From IMG/VR virus record IMGVR_UViG_3300042539_000290, positions 1 to 37,727 of that record: a DNA stretch of 37,727 bases. One strand, given 5' to 3'. Below are positions 16,887 to 24,050 of this stretch, piece by piece. Below the pieces are notes generated by a model. The model made no database searches. It worked only from the letters and a program-made list of their open reading frames with translations, and was not told the DNA's origin. This stretch comes from a virus. The translations under genes were made by a program, and so were the position numbers. The number at the start of each line of letters is the position of its first letter. Position 1 is the first letter of the stretch.

Positions 16887-17615
16887 TTATGAGTGATTAA
16901 ATATATATACTGATTTCTTTCCTTTGCCTTTTGTCCCGGAACATAGACTGCATTTAGCACAGTCTGATTTGTATCCGTTCTCCTCGGATGCAGGGCATCC
17001 AATCATGTGAGTTCTGCGTTGCTTGTCGATGTCGTCCATGAATACTCTCCATCCCATAGTCTCTGCTTGAAGACTCTCATCTAACCCTTGCGTAGATGCC
17101 ATGAAGAATTCTCTGTAGTCATAGTAGGGCACACGCCTCCATTGGTGGGTGTACCCCGTCCATGACTTTGCAACAAAACACACACGCTCAACGAGGTCGA
17201 TAGGTAGAAGCACAGGCTCACCATATGTACCGAACCGTACATATTTGTCCATGCACATATTGACTATGGCTCGTTGAATATCTTCATTGAAGACCGGGAT
17301 GTTGTCCCAATCTCCGTAAATTCTTCCAATGCTACGCAGTTGCGATAGCATGCCACTATATTGGTCTCTCTTGTGGGTGTAGCAACCCTTTAAACTCGCA
17401 CCATTACCCATGGCATACACACAATCCATACACACATCAGAGTCAAGGCCAAAGAACTTGTTCATCGTTGTCTTGCTTTGTCCTTCCTCATACTGAGCCC
17501 TGCTGTAATGGTAGGTCTGAATCATTTTCAAATCGCTTGGAGCAATCTTGTCGTTTAGTGTGGTGCCCAATCGTATCACGTTCAGTACACCGTTGTAAAT
17601 AAATTCGTAACGCAT
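16887..17615 (-). CDS. DUF7227-like Cys-rich phage protein, 242 aa
   Basis: It matches a phage family of unknown function by its ordered motifs: CMDCVYAMG, GCYTHK, RFGTYGEP, TGYTHQWRR, MASTQG, GWRVF, CPASEE and CAKCSLC. The four Cys clusters could hold zinc or an iron-sulfur centre; neither is proven. It is the first gene of an operon. A TATCTTTG promoter lies at 17694-17725, and the leader carries two adjacent hairpins and a CAA-rich unstructured stretch with no Shine-Dalgarno before the ATG. Confidence 0.8.
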   Translation of the reverse strand: MRYEFIYNGVLNVIRLGTTLNDKIAPSDLKMIQTYHYSRAQYEEGQSKTTMNKFFGLDSDVCMDCVYAMGNGASLKGCYTHKRDQYSGMLSQLRSIGRIYGDWDNIPVFNEDIQRAIVNMCMDKYVRFGTYGEPVLLPIDLVERVCFVAKSWTGYTHQWRRVPYYDYREFFMASTQGLDESLQAETMGWRVFMDDIDKQRRTHMIGCPASEENGYKSDCAKCSLCSGTKGKGKKSVYIFNHS

Positions 17616-17638
17616 TGTTTTGTTGTTTGTTGTTTGTT

Positions 17639-17676
17639 GTCTCTTCGAAGAGACAGCGTGTCGTTGAAGACACGCT
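17639..17676 (-). repeat. Paired leader hairpins (palindrome family member)
   Basis: GTCTCTTCGAAGAGAC (17639-17654) is a perfect palindrome, 18 bp with its flanks. A second inverted repeat, AGCGTGTC/GACACGCT with a GTTGAA loop, follows at 17655-17676. Both lie in the leader of the 242-aa gene, 23 nt or more before its ATG. Confidence 0.85.
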
Positions 17677-17693
17677 ACCTCTCAATAGTTTTA

Positions 17694-17725
17694 CAAAGAT
17701 ACTACAAAAGATTGACAAAAGCAAA
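17694..17725 (-). promoter_or_regulatory. Bacteroidota-type promoter, near-duplicate of 22814-22845
   Basis: TTTG, 20 bp, TATCTTTG on the minus strand. About 30 bp here match the promoter at 22814-22845 almost base for base (ACAAAGATACTACAAAA and TTGACAAAAGCAAA on the plus strand). Confidence 0.75.
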
Positions 17726-17728
17726 TCT

Positions 17729-18106
17729 TTAGAAGTTCTCGTCCTCCCAATCGTCTTCGTCATCATAGTCGTCTTCGTCATAGAAGAATCCCTGATCTCT
17801 GCATGACTTTGGTTCTTCGTTTCTCCATGTCCACTTTGGTGACTCAGTTAAGTTCGGTGTCAGATATGGTTGAGCAGGTATGCTATATGCAATACTGATG
17901 CCTTCCCCTCTTGTCTCCTTGCCATTCATCTTTGCAAGCAGCTCATAGAAATCCATGCCACCGAATACACCGTACCCATCGTACTCTGACTCAGTCCATA
18001 CATTGCCATTGTTGTCATGCATATGCACCTTGAATGGCTTTTTTCTACTGTGCACATTACAGATAGACCTACCTGTGTCCTGTGTTTTCCAACTAAAGAA
18101 TCCCAT
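17729..18106 (-). CDS. Conserved phage protein with acidic tail, 125 aa
   Basis: It starts MGFFSWKTQDTGRSI and continues with YGVFGGMDFYELLAKMNG and TRGEGI, an order I recognise from conserved phage proteins of unknown function. The last 20 residues are almost all Asp, Glu and Tyr. Such tails can mimic nucleic acid, but that is only a suggestion. It is the last gene of the leftward 22.7-17.7 kb operon. Confidence 0.8.
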   Translation of the reverse strand: MGFFSWKTQDTGRSICNVHSRKKPFKVHMHDNNGNVWTESEYDGYGVFGGMDFYELLAKMNGKETRGEGISIAYSIPAQPYLTPNLTESPKWTWRNEEPKSCRDQGFFYDEDDYDDEDDWEDENF

Positions 18107-18147
18107 AATTATTTTAATTCATTTATTTTTTGAATGATTGATTCGTT
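18105..18147. repeat. 43-bp exact direct repeat, copy 1
   Basis: This sequence is identical to 18365-18407, 260 bp away. Read on the minus strand it would encode NESIIQKINELK and a stop, the C-terminus of the neighbouring 102-aa protein, but here it lies after the stop of the 68-aa gene. It therefore looks like a duplicated gene end. Confidence 0.9.
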
Positions 18148-18352
18148 AACCTTTGGAGTCGTGAAAAACAACTTGGTGCGACCTAATTAGTTCGGGTATA
18201 CAATACGCGTCCCAATCACCGCTCTCTATTTTGTTGTCAGCATACTCAATTGCCTCGTCAATTGGCATGTTTACATAGGGGCAGTTTGCATAGATTTCGT
18301 TTGGAATTCCACTAACGAATATGTCGTTGTAGTAGATTGTTACTAGTTGCAT
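18146..18352 (-). CDS. Small acidic hypothetical protein, 68 aa
   Basis: An acidic protein (MQLVTIYYNDIFVSGIP... to FHDSKG) of unknown family. It sits between the two copies of the 43-bp repeat, so it may be a gene cassette inserted into the end of the 102-aa gene. Its stop lies at the inner edge of copy 1. Confidence 0.7.
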   Translation of the reverse strand: MQLVTIYYNDIFVSGIPNEIYANCPYVNMPIDEAIEYADNKIESGDWDAYCIPELIRSHQVVFHDSKG

Positions 18353-18364
18353 ATGTTTAAATTT

Positions 18365-18407
18365 ATAATTATTTTAATTCATTTATTTTTTGAATGATTG
18401 ATTCGTT
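18365..18407. repeat. 43-bp exact direct repeat, copy 2
   Basis: The partner of 18105-18147. This copy encodes the in-frame C-terminus of the 102-aa protein, so it is probably the original. Confidence 0.9.
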
Positions 18408-18677
18408 GTGCTCATCAAAGAAGTTGGTCATCTTTTCATGGCTGCCATCGAAATCTTCTGGCGACCAAATCAAACATGAATAGCCGACCGCTTGATTGTC
18501 TTTTGCGACCATGTCATTGATGTCTTCATTGATTTCCGTCTCCGTGACGATGCATCTTTGTTTCTTTGCTTCTACTATGAGTGCAGGTAAGCACTCAACA
18601 TAGAGCCTGTCGTCTTGAAAGGTAGCCACCAACTCTGAGTGGCTACCCGTTAATGATTGAAAATATACTTTGATCAT
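18369..18677 (-). CDS. Hypothetical phage protein, 102 aa
   Basis: An acidic alpha/beta protein (MIKVYFQSLTGSHSELV) of unknown family. It overlaps its upstream neighbour by 4 bp. Its last 12 codons are repeated 260 bp downstream as part of a direct repeat. Confidence 0.75.
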   Translation of the reverse strand: MIKVYFQSLTGSHSELVATFQDDRLYVECLPALIVEAKKQRCIVTETEINEDINDMVAKDNQAVGYSCLIWSPEDFDGSHEKMTNFFDEHNESIIQKINELK

Positions 18678-19039
18678 AATTCTGCTGTAAATTCACACGC
18701 TCCGTTTTCTTCTAATGACTCTGCGATTTTGTAACCCAATAGTAAATCTGCATACTCGCTCAAGTCTTGATCGCTAATGTTAATTTCTTTTAGTTCTTCG
18801 TCTTGATATGAGATTTTACCTTCTTGATTGAAGAATGCATCTAGCCTTGCTTTCTTGTCTCCGAGTTTTGTTTCTATCTCGGAAATTTCCTGCCTTACTG
18901 TTGGTAAATCTTCTATCTCAAAGTAGTACTCTAAATAACAAGGAGGATTCCCTGTCTTGCCGAACCTATCGGCTGCGTCTGATGATTGGACACCGAACCA
19001 AAACTTGCCTTCGATGTCTCCTGAATAATAGCGTCCCAT
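18674..19039 (-). CDS. Conserved phage protein, MGRYYSGDIEGKFWF type, 121 aa
   Basis: The opening MGRYYSGDIEGKFWFGVQSS followed by DAADRFG and CYLEYYFE is a conserved phage family of unknown function. A coiled-coil segment (RQEISEIETKLGDKKARL) follows, then an acidic C-terminus. It overlaps the next gene by 4 bp. Confidence 0.8.
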   Translation of the reverse strand: MGRYYSGDIEGKFWFGVQSSDAADRFGKTGNPPCYLEYYFEIEDLPTVRQEISEIETKLGDKKARLDAFFNQEGKISYQDEELKEINISDQDLSEYADLLLGYKIAESLEENGACEFTAEL

Positions 19040-19046
19040 AATTTTA

Positions 19047-19571
19047 TCAATTTATTTTGTGATACAAGTGTGTGATGTAGGATTTAAATTTGTCTGTGTT
19101 GATGAACGAATCAAACTTACGCATCTGATCAGAGTCACTTGTGAATCCATAAAATACATCCGCTGTTGGCTCATACACTTTTAACCCATTTTTACTGTGG
19201 TATTTCAAGAAGACTTTCACATATATAAAGAACCAATCGTCCCCTGATTTGGGATGGTCAATCTTCACGCTCGCTGAACAATACTGTGAGTCAGGTGAAT
19301 ATCTAAGCTTATCCCTGCTGTCCTCTACTTCGATGCCTAACTTTTTGCACTCCGTCTTTAGATATGCCATGTTCTTGTCATGTTGAGTCTTCAGTTCATT
19401 GAACAGGGCATGACTCTTCAATGCGATTTCATCGAACTCTTTACGAGTCTGTGCAATGTCGTTGAGTAATACTTCAGCAAATGATGTTGGCTCTTCCGTG
19501 CCATTCATAGTCAAGAATTCATTCTTGATTTGCTCGATTAGTTTTTCTTGATTTTCTGTTAGTGTTTTCAT
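19047..19571 (-). CDS. Hypothetical coiled-coil protein, 174 aa
   Basis: The first 90 residues are a long charged helix (EKLIEQIKNEFL, ARTRKEF-like heptads); the second half is mixed with several aromatic residues. It ends HLYHKIN. No family is recognised. Confidence 0.75.
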   Translation of the reverse strand: MKTLTENQEKLIEQIKNEFLTMNGTEEPTSFAEVLLNDIAQTRKEFDEIALKSHALFNELKTQHDKNMAYLKTECKKLGIEVEDSRDKLRYSPDSQYCSASVKIDHPKSGDDWFFIYVKVFLKYHSKNGLKVYEPTADVFYGFTSDSDQMRKFDSFINTDKFKSYITHLYHKIN

Positions 19572-19575
19572 GGTT

Positions 19576-19758
19576 TTAAATTGTTACTATGGTTGGTTCT
19601 TTTTTACTGTTGGTTTCATACACATAGAAGTGAAGTCCCGGAAATAATAATGACAGCCTGTCAACTTCTTTCTCGGCATCAGCACGCTGAGTGTAGTACC
19701 CACGACTTGCAATTCTGTCGTGGGTATTCTCTTCGATTACATGATAATAGATTTTCAT
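19576..19758 (-). CDS. Small hypothetical protein, 60 aa
   Basis: A short alpha/beta protein (MKIYYHVIEENTHDRIASRG) with no recognised family. It overlaps the 214-aa gene's stop by 4 bp. Confidence 0.7.
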   Translation of the reverse strand: MKIYYHVIEENTHDRIASRGYYTQRADAEKEVDRLSLLFPGLHFYVYETNSKKEPTIVTI

Positions 19759-20399
19759 TTCATTAGTTTTAATATTTCTTCACATGTATACGTCTTGTCA
19801 TGGTCGTACTCATCCACCACGGTGATGTAATCGTTTTCCAATTCCTCTTTTATTTCACCCTGACACATATACTCATACAGGTACTCATGTATCATGCTGT
19901 CTTCGCTACACTTGAATAGTTTGGCATCGGTGTACCCACCACGAACATCGCATCCATTGTGGATTTGGAGCAGCAAATACTCATCCCCATTTACATCTAT
20001 CCAACCTCCTTGGAGTACCTGAGATAGGTCTGAGTCTCCATTATAAGTGTTGAATACATGCCTAACCTTCAATTTCAAGCCGGCCTTCCAGCACAGCCAT
20101 CTCCATTGATTGTCGCTGACTCCAAACACCTCCTCGGCATCCCAATCAGGGCATGGCATAGCATTGAATTCCTCGCACAATTCGTCCTGCTCCAACTGTG
20201 ATAGATAATGGAACACAGATACGGTTCTGCATATGTAGTGTCCATCCCATATGTACAGCTGTTCGGGTTCATTCTCGAAGTCCTCGATGCTGCGTTTTTG
20301 ATTTCTCTCCCAATGCCTGCCATAGGCACCGCCTGAGTCAAGCATGTGTGCTCCTGTACTTTCAGTGAGCATGCTGTAAATTAATTCTTTCGTGTTCAT
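19755..20399 (-). CDS. Conserved phage protein, LDSGGAYGRHW type, 214 aa
   Basis: The N-terminus MLTESTGAHMLDSGGAYGRHWERNQ is a conserved motif of a widespread phage family of unknown function. Several Cys and Trp residues follow (CRTVSVFHYL, WRWLCWKAGL), and a Gly-rich centre (QGGWIDVNGDEY). Its leader contains the palindrome at 20423-20438. Confidence 0.8.
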   Translation of the reverse strand: MNTKELIYSMLTESTGAHMLDSGGAYGRHWERNQKRSIEDFENEPEQLYIWDGHYICRTVSVFHYLSQLEQDELCEEFNAMPCPDWDAEEVFGVSDNQWRWLCWKAGLKLKVRHVFNTYNGDSDLSQVLQGGWIDVNGDEYLLLQIHNGCDVRGGYTDAKLFKCSEDSMIHEYLYEYMCQGEIKEELENDYITVVDEYDHDKTYTCEEILKLMK

Positions 20400-20415
20400 T
20401 TTGTTGCGTGTTGTT

Positions 20416-20700
20416 TTAATTTGTCTCTTCGAAGAGACTTACTTTCTCTCTTGGTTTGCCATCGATATCCGTGAGCAGGTCATACATCATGTTGATGTAG
20501 TTGAAGTAGAAGTTTGGATGAAACAATGCAAACTTGCCTTGCTTCTCAAGTTCATCATTCTCCTTGACAATTGCAGGAAGATGCTTTTTGATTTCCTTAC
20601 AGTCAGCCTCAAGCCTTTGGATTAAGTAGAGCGAATACATTGGATGCATACCCTCGATGCCATCCACTAATGTTTTGATTGGTGATTTCTTGTTAGTCAT
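20416..20700 (-). CDS. Hypothetical helical protein, 94 aa
   Basis: A helical, Tyr- and Lys-rich protein with no recognised family. Its last residues SLFEETN are encoded by the palindrome that also lies 23 nt before the next gene's ATG, so coding and leader signal overlap. Confidence 0.7.
   Translation of the reverse strand: MTNKKSPIKTLVDGIEGMHPMYSLYLIQRLEADCKEIKKHLPAIVKENDELEKQGKFALFHPNFYFNYINMMYDLLTDIDGKPREKVSLFEETN
20423..20438 (-). repeat. GTCTCTTCGAAGAGAC palindrome
   Basis: A perfect 16-bp palindrome in the coding end of the 94-aa gene, 23 nt before the ATG at 20399. Same family as 17639, 22015, 22527, 22751 and 24051. Confidence 0.9.
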
Positions 20701-20869
20701 TTTGTAAATTGATTAATAGGTTTTCGATTTTAGATAGTTGTTGCATGTGCCACATGATTGTAGCCCTGTCATCTGAGTTGTTGTACATTACTTCAAGTTT
20801 GTACATTGCATCTTGCAGAGCATCAATCATGTCCTGCAATTCTGAATTGGTTAAGTCTTGTGTGTTCAT
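20693..20869 (-). CDS. Small helical protein, 58 aa
   Basis: The start at 20869 (MNTQDLTNSELQDMI) is chosen over an ORF from 20899 because a strong Shine-Dalgarno (GGAGGTAAGATAATG) precedes it and the ATG overlaps the preceding stop as TAATG. Helical, mildly acidic, no recognised family. Confidence 0.75.
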   Translation of the reverse strand: MNTQDLTNSELQDMIDALQDAMYKLEVMYNNSDDRATIMWHMQQLSKIENLLINLQND

Positions 20870-21171
20870 TATCTTACCTCCTCCGTATTGTAGCCCCACT
20901 CTTCAAACTTGTCCAAGATCTGCTCAGGAATTGAGAACACTCCGTCATAGTCTACGATATAGCGTAGAGTTTCGTCCATGAATACCTTGCCCTCGGCATA
21001 CCATTCCTCGCCTCCACTCTCGATGTCATAGAGTTCAAACCATCCCGACTCACCACTCTCGTGGATGCCGATTGTTAATTCAACTGCGATGTCATTCTGC
21101 TGTTTGATAGTGCCGAATGAGTTTCCTAACGACAGGCTTACATAGTCTGTCCATGTGATTTCTTTTTTCAT
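20869..21171 (-). CDS. Acidic hypothetical protein, 100 aa
   Basis: An acidic, beta-rich protein (MKKEITWTDYVSLSLG, then GESGWFELYDIESGGEEWYAEG). No family is recognised. Its stop overlaps the next gene's ATG. Confidence 0.75.
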   Translation of the reverse strand: MKKEITWTDYVSLSLGNSFGTIKQQNDIAVELTIGIHESGESGWFELYDIESGGEEWYAEGKVFMDETLRYIVDYDGVFSIPEQILDKFEEWGYNTEEVR

Positions 21172-21749
21172 AATTGATTTATTAATTGGTTTAATTGTTC
21201 TTCTGTTAACTTGTCTTTCAGTTCTGCTTTCAGTTCGTCCATTAGTCCACTCGTGTCATGGTCACCTATGAATCCCCATTGTTGGTTGCACTCAATCTCT
21301 TCCGTGTCTTCAAAGACACGAAATCCGAACACATTCCCATCCATCCAATTCTTATATTCCTCAAACTCTGATTCAACAACCTGCCTTGCCTTCTCATCCC
21401 AATCTGTACCCAATGCAAAGTTTGAGAACACGTCACTCTCGCTCAGACAAACGAACCCTACCATACCCGAATCCCACTTGTCTTTGAATGGACGAAGGGA
21501 TAGGGTTGCCGCACCATGGTCGAGCATATACACTGTGAATACCCAATTGTAATCCTTGCATAGTTCAACGCTTACTTCCTCCCACGAGTCATAGTCATCG
21601 AACTGAAAGTCGATTTCATTGGGAAGGTCATACCTATTGTGATCCATCACAAACTTGGTCATTGGACTCCACAGGCGTGGACTCTCTGAATCTGAGTCGT
21701 AGTATATCTCTACCGAGATATTACCTACTGATAATTTTCTTTCTATCAT
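21168..21749 (-). CDS. Conserved acidic phage protein, 193 aa
   Basis: An acidic, Trp-rich protein with KDKWDSGMVGFVCLSES and WGFIGDHDTSGLMDEL, a pattern I recall from conserved phage proteins of unknown function. It is 193 aa. A hairpin, CGTGTCTT/AAGACACG, lies inside it at 21303-21320 encoding part of FRVFEDTEE. Confidence 0.75.
   Translation of the reverse strand: MIERKLSVGNISVEIYYDSDSESPRLWSPMTKFVMDHNRYDLPNEIDFQFDDYDSWEEVSVELCKDYNWVFTVYMLDHGAATLSLRPFKDKWDSGMVGFVCLSESDVFSNFALGTDWDEKARQVVESEFEEYKNWMDGNVFGFRVFEDTEEIECNQQWGFIGDHDTSGLMDELKAELKDKLTEEQLNQLINQL
21303..21320. repeat. Hairpin inside coding sequence
   Basis: CGTGTCTT and AAGACACG with a 2-nt loop. It resembles the palindrome family in shape and in encoding a FEDTEE/LFEET-like peptide, but sits in the middle of a gene, so I treat it as a weaker member. 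Confidence 0.6.
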
Positions 21750-21988
21750 ATAGTATAAACTAGTTTATCTTGTCCACCGTTTTGTACCCATAATGCTCCA
21801 CCATTATTGCCCTCATCATCCATTTGAGGGACAATCATTGAGCCATCATTGAGCGTTATAATCAATGGTCGTTTGCTCCACATCAGAGCATCCGCTTCTT
21901 CTTGCGTCATGTATCTGACACTTGTAATTCTCTTGGCAACCAAGAACATAAACTCGTTTGCCATTCTTCTATCTTCCATACTTTTCAT
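21746..21988 (-). CDS. Hypothetical phage protein, 80 aa
   Basis: The start at 21988 (MKSMEDRRMANEFMF) is chosen; the longer form would begin at a TTG inside the palindrome. A central DGSMIVPQMDDEGNNGGAL segment resembles small phage proteins of unknown function. The palindrome at 22015-22030 lies 26 nt before the ATG. Confidence 0.75.
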   Translation of the reverse strand: MKSMEDRRMANEFMFLVAKRITSVRYMTQEEADALMWSKRPLIITLNDGSMIVPQMDDEGNNGGALWVQNGGQDKLVYTI

Positions 21989-22014
21989 GGTTTTATTTTT
22001 GTTTTTATTTTTTT

Positions 22015-22030
22015 GTCTCTTCAAAGAGAC
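22015..22030 (-). repeat. GTCTCTTCAAAGAGAC leader hairpin
   Basis: A 7-bp stem copy of the palindrome family in the short gap before the 80-aa gene. It is followed on the minus strand by an A-rich, T-poor stretch and the ATG. Confidence 0.85.
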
Positions 22031-22034
22031 GATT

Positions 22035-22508
22035 TTACATTAGTCCCCTATCTGCAAGTGATGTATAACTGTGCTTGGTCAGTATGATATGGTCGAGCAT
22101 AGAGATACCCATAATTTTGCCCGATTCTTTCAGGTCATTTGTCAATCTTATATCTTCATCGCTCGGCTCTGTCGCTCCGCTTGGATGGTTATGACAGACC
22201 ATAAACGAGGACGCATTCGATAGAATAAGCATCTGCATTATTTGTCTGATGTCCACCACACAGGCATACAGTCCACCCGATGAAACTTGAGTGTATGCAA
22301 TGGGTCGATTGCTTCTCGATAACGCACACACCCAGAACTCTTCATGATGCTCCACCACATCATCGGTGATCATGTGCCTGAACATTTGTGCTGAATGAGA
22401 TGAGTTCCGTACATTCAAGTCCATTGATGGAATCAGTAACGCTTCATCGGTCTTGTACGATATCTTCGCCTCGCCAAGATACCATTTTGGTTTAGTTGAT
22501 TTACTCAT
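22035..22508 (-). CDS. RadC-like JAB/MPN domain protein
   Basis: At 157 aa it contains the RadC signature HNHPSG (about 106-111) and EPSDEDIRLT, with an upstream EEFWVCALSRSNRPI strand and a downstream GISMLDHIILT. These are the metal-binding residues of the JAB/MPN fold. RadC-like proteins are common in phages and mobile elements; their reaction is still debated. The N-terminal helix-hairpin region of cellular RadC is missing. The palindrome at 22527-22542 lies 18 nt before its ATG. Confidence 0.85.
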   Translation of the reverse strand: MSKSTKPKWYLGEAKISYKTDEALLIPSMDLNVRNSSHSAQMFRHMITDDVVEHHEEFWVCALSRSNRPIAYTQVSSGGLYACVVDIRQIMQMLILSNASSFMVCHNHPSGATEPSDEDIRLTNDLKESGKIMGISMLDHIILTKHSYTSLADRGLM

Positions 22509-22719
22509 GGTTTTCTACTAATTTTTGTCTCTTCGAAGAGACGATTTGTTTGATTTGGTTTACATTCTCATTCACTCTGTAGAATCCGAATGGTGTTTGT
22601 AACTCTGTGCATTCATCATGCTCGACAGCATTATAAATGTACTTTGCATTCAATAAGATTGAACGTGTGTACACGAATCCATCATGGTCATGTACAATTT
22701 CATTTAGTGTAATTAACAT
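22501..22719 (-). CDS. Hypothetical phage protein, 72 aa, first of operon
   Basis: I choose the start at 22719 (MLITLNEIVHDHDGF), which leaves a leader of about 90 nt with a palindrome in it. Two in-frame ATGs at 22806 and 22803 (MMARLN) lie only 7-10 nt after a TACCTTTG box and would be leaderless starts, so a 101-aa form is possible. No family is recognised. It overlaps RadC-like by 8 bp. Confidence 0.65.
   Translation of the reverse strand: MLITLNEIVHDHDGFVYTRSILLNAKYIYNAVEHDECTELQTPFGFYRVNENVNQIKQIVSSKRQKLVENHE
22527..22542 (-). repeat. GTCTCTTCGAAGAGAC palindrome
   Basis: A perfect palindrome inside the 3' end of the 72-aa gene (encoding VSSKR), 18 nt before the RadC-like ATG. Confidence 0.9.
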
Positions 22720-22750
22720 ATCGTTTGTTTTAAATTGGTTTCTATTTTTT

Positions 22751-22766
22751 GTCTCTTCAAAGAGAC
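22751..22766 (-). repeat. GTCTCTTCAAAGAGAC leader hairpin
   Basis: A palindrome-family copy in the leader of the operon's first gene, 31 nt before the ATG at 22719. Confidence 0.85.
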
Positions 22767-22813
22767 ATTTTACTTTGATAGTTGTAGCATTGAGCCTTGC
22801 CATCATTGTAATA

Positions 22814-22845
22814 CAAAGGTACTACAAAACTTTGACAAAAGCAAA
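22814..22845 (-). promoter_or_regulatory. Bacteroidota-type promoter for the 22.7-17.7 kb operon
   Basis: TTTG, 20 bp, TACCTTTG on the minus strand. Its about 30 bp match the promoter at 17694-17725 with few differences, which suggests the two operons are co-regulated or arose by duplication. Confidence 0.75.
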
Positions 22846-23146
22846 CTATTGAAGGGACTGTCCCAATGCAGGACAAACCAAACGAGCCTTGCCATTTTCT
22901 ATGCGTTTCATGGATGTATTTTTTCGGTGAGCCTTGCCATTTCCACCATAGTAAAAACTATTTCCACCACGAAAAAATCCGTGTCTTTAAAGACATGAAC
23001 CAATGGAGGCAACCAATGGAGGCAACCAATGGAGGCTTAAATAGAGACGTTTTAAGGCCTTGAAAATGTACTTGTGTAGGTATACACCACAAGAGATAAA
23101 ATAGGGCTTTAAACGGGCTAAAATAGGGCTAAAATAGAAATAATAA
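22846..23146. other. Gene-less repeat-rich spacer
   Basis: About 300 bp with no convincing gene. It contains two further copies of GAGCCTTGCCAT (22884-22895, 22929-22940), also present at 22792-22803 over the MMARLN start; a TGTCTTTAAAGACA palindrome (22982-22995); three 13-bp tandem repeats; and AAATAGGGCT-type repeats near 23100. It reads like DNA rearranged by duplication. Confidence 0.7.
22998..23036. repeat. 13-bp tandem repeat, three copies
   Basis: AACCAATGGAGGC is repeated three times head to tail without mismatch. It lies in the gene-less spacer. Confidence 0.95.
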
Positions 23147-23165
23147 AGCCCGTATTGAACGGGCT
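23147..23165 (-). terminator. Distal copy of the tandem terminator hairpin
   Basis: AGCCCGT/ACGGGCT stem with an ATTGA loop, followed on the minus strand by TTATTATTTC. The same 19 bp occur at 23196-23214. Confidence 0.65.
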
Positions 23166-23187
23166 AAATTAGACGGGTTAATAGGGC

Positions 23188-23214
23188 AAAAAAAAAGCCC
23201 GTATTGAACGGGCT
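23188..23214 (-). terminator. Intrinsic terminator after the 249-aa gene
   Basis: The stem AGCCCGT/ACGGGCT is followed on the minus strand by nine T residues. It lies 23 bp after the stop at 23237. Confidence 0.9.
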
Positions 23215-23236
23215 AATTTGTCGGGCTTGTGGGCTT

Positions 23237-23986
23237 TTAAGCCTTTACAAGTTCGGGCTTTTGAACGGGCTTTTTGGCTTGTAATTTTGTGGCGTTTCTC
23301 TTGGCTACAACCTTGGCTTGTTTTGTTGCGGCTTCAATCTTGAACGTGCTATTTATGTGGGCTTGTAATTCACTAACGACGGCACGTAATTCAAGGGCAG
23401 TATAACCATTGTTTTCGCTTGTGCCGTCTGAGTAATAAGTGAATGAATTTTTACCTAAGGTGAACTTTGCTACAATTGATTTTGTCACTTGTTTGACGGG
23501 CTTGTTAGCCTTAAGGCTTTCTTTTGTAGGTATTAAAGCCCCTTTGTGACTATCAAAATCGTTAACCCAACTTTGTAGAGCCTCCATTGAATAAACGGGT
23601 TTGTCCCCTTCTTTTTCGGCTTTATCGCAATTGCTCAAATAAAGTGCTTTCTTGCTTTGCTCAACTTTGCCAATTGACAATAACTTGTAATACCATTTGA
23701 CTTGAAACCCGTAGACCAATTCACAAATCTCTGCTTTTGTCGGTTTCTCAATTTTCAAGTCTTTTGCCTTGTTTTTTACCGACTCGAAGAAAGTAGTGAA
23801 ATGCTCTTCGGTTAACTTAATCTCATGCGCCAATTGGAGCGAAATTGTAAACCTTGTTTTTTCGGCTTTCTCAATTGATTGGTTCAATTCTTTAATCTTT
23901 GCAACGTTCAAAGCCTTTGTTTGTTGTCCTTTGTGTGCGGTTAACATGCCGTTAACTAATGCACTAATGTTTTGTGTGTGTATCAT
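23237..23986 (-). CDS. Basic protein of unknown function, 249 aa
   Basis: The start at 23986 (MIHTQNISALVNGML) is chosen because a TATCTTTG box lies 8 nt before it; upstream in-frame sequence is low-complexity DNA. The N-terminal half is helical (KIKELNQSIEKAEKTRF), the C-terminal third is strongly basic (TKQAKVVAKRNATKLQAKKP). That suits nucleic-acid binding but no family is recognised. It is a monocistronic unit with tandem terminators. Confidence 0.8.
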   Translation of the reverse strand: MIHTQNISALVNGMLTAHKGQQTKALNVAKIKELNQSIEKAEKTRFTISLQLAHEIKLTEEHFTTFFESVKNKAKDLKIEKPTKAEICELVYGFQVKWYYKLLSIGKVEQSKKALYLSNCDKAEKEGDKPVYSMEALQSWVNDFDSHKGALIPTKESLKANKPVKQVTKSIVAKFTLGKNSFTYYSDGTSENNGYTALELRAVVSELQAHINSTFKIEAATKQAKVVAKRNATKLQAKKPVQKPELVKA

Positions 23987-23994
23987 AACGTCAA

Positions 23995-24002
23995 CAAAGA
24001 TA
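23995..24002 (-). promoter_or_regulatory. TATCTTTG -7 box for the 249-aa gene
   Basis: A perfect TAnnTTTG element 8 nt before the ATG at 23986. A GTTG lies 19 bp upstream in the -33 position. Confidence 0.55.
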
Positions 24003-24050
24003 GTATAAAACTTTAATAAAACAACTATAAAAGAAAATATTTTTAAAATT

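Noticed and set aside
17639-17676. Reading the leader hairpins as intrinsic terminators
   Set aside because: On the transcribed minus strand the stems are followed by A/C-rich sequence instead of a T-run, and they precede start codons.
22866-23063. 65-87 aa ORFs on the + strand in the repeat spacer
   Set aside because: They read through the tandem repeats and palindrome, have Cys/His/Ser-rich random composition and no promoter or ribosome site.
22846-23240. CRISPR array from the 13-bp tandem repeats and repeated hairpins
   Set aside because: The units are contiguous or irregular, too short, and have no unique spacers; no cas genes are present.
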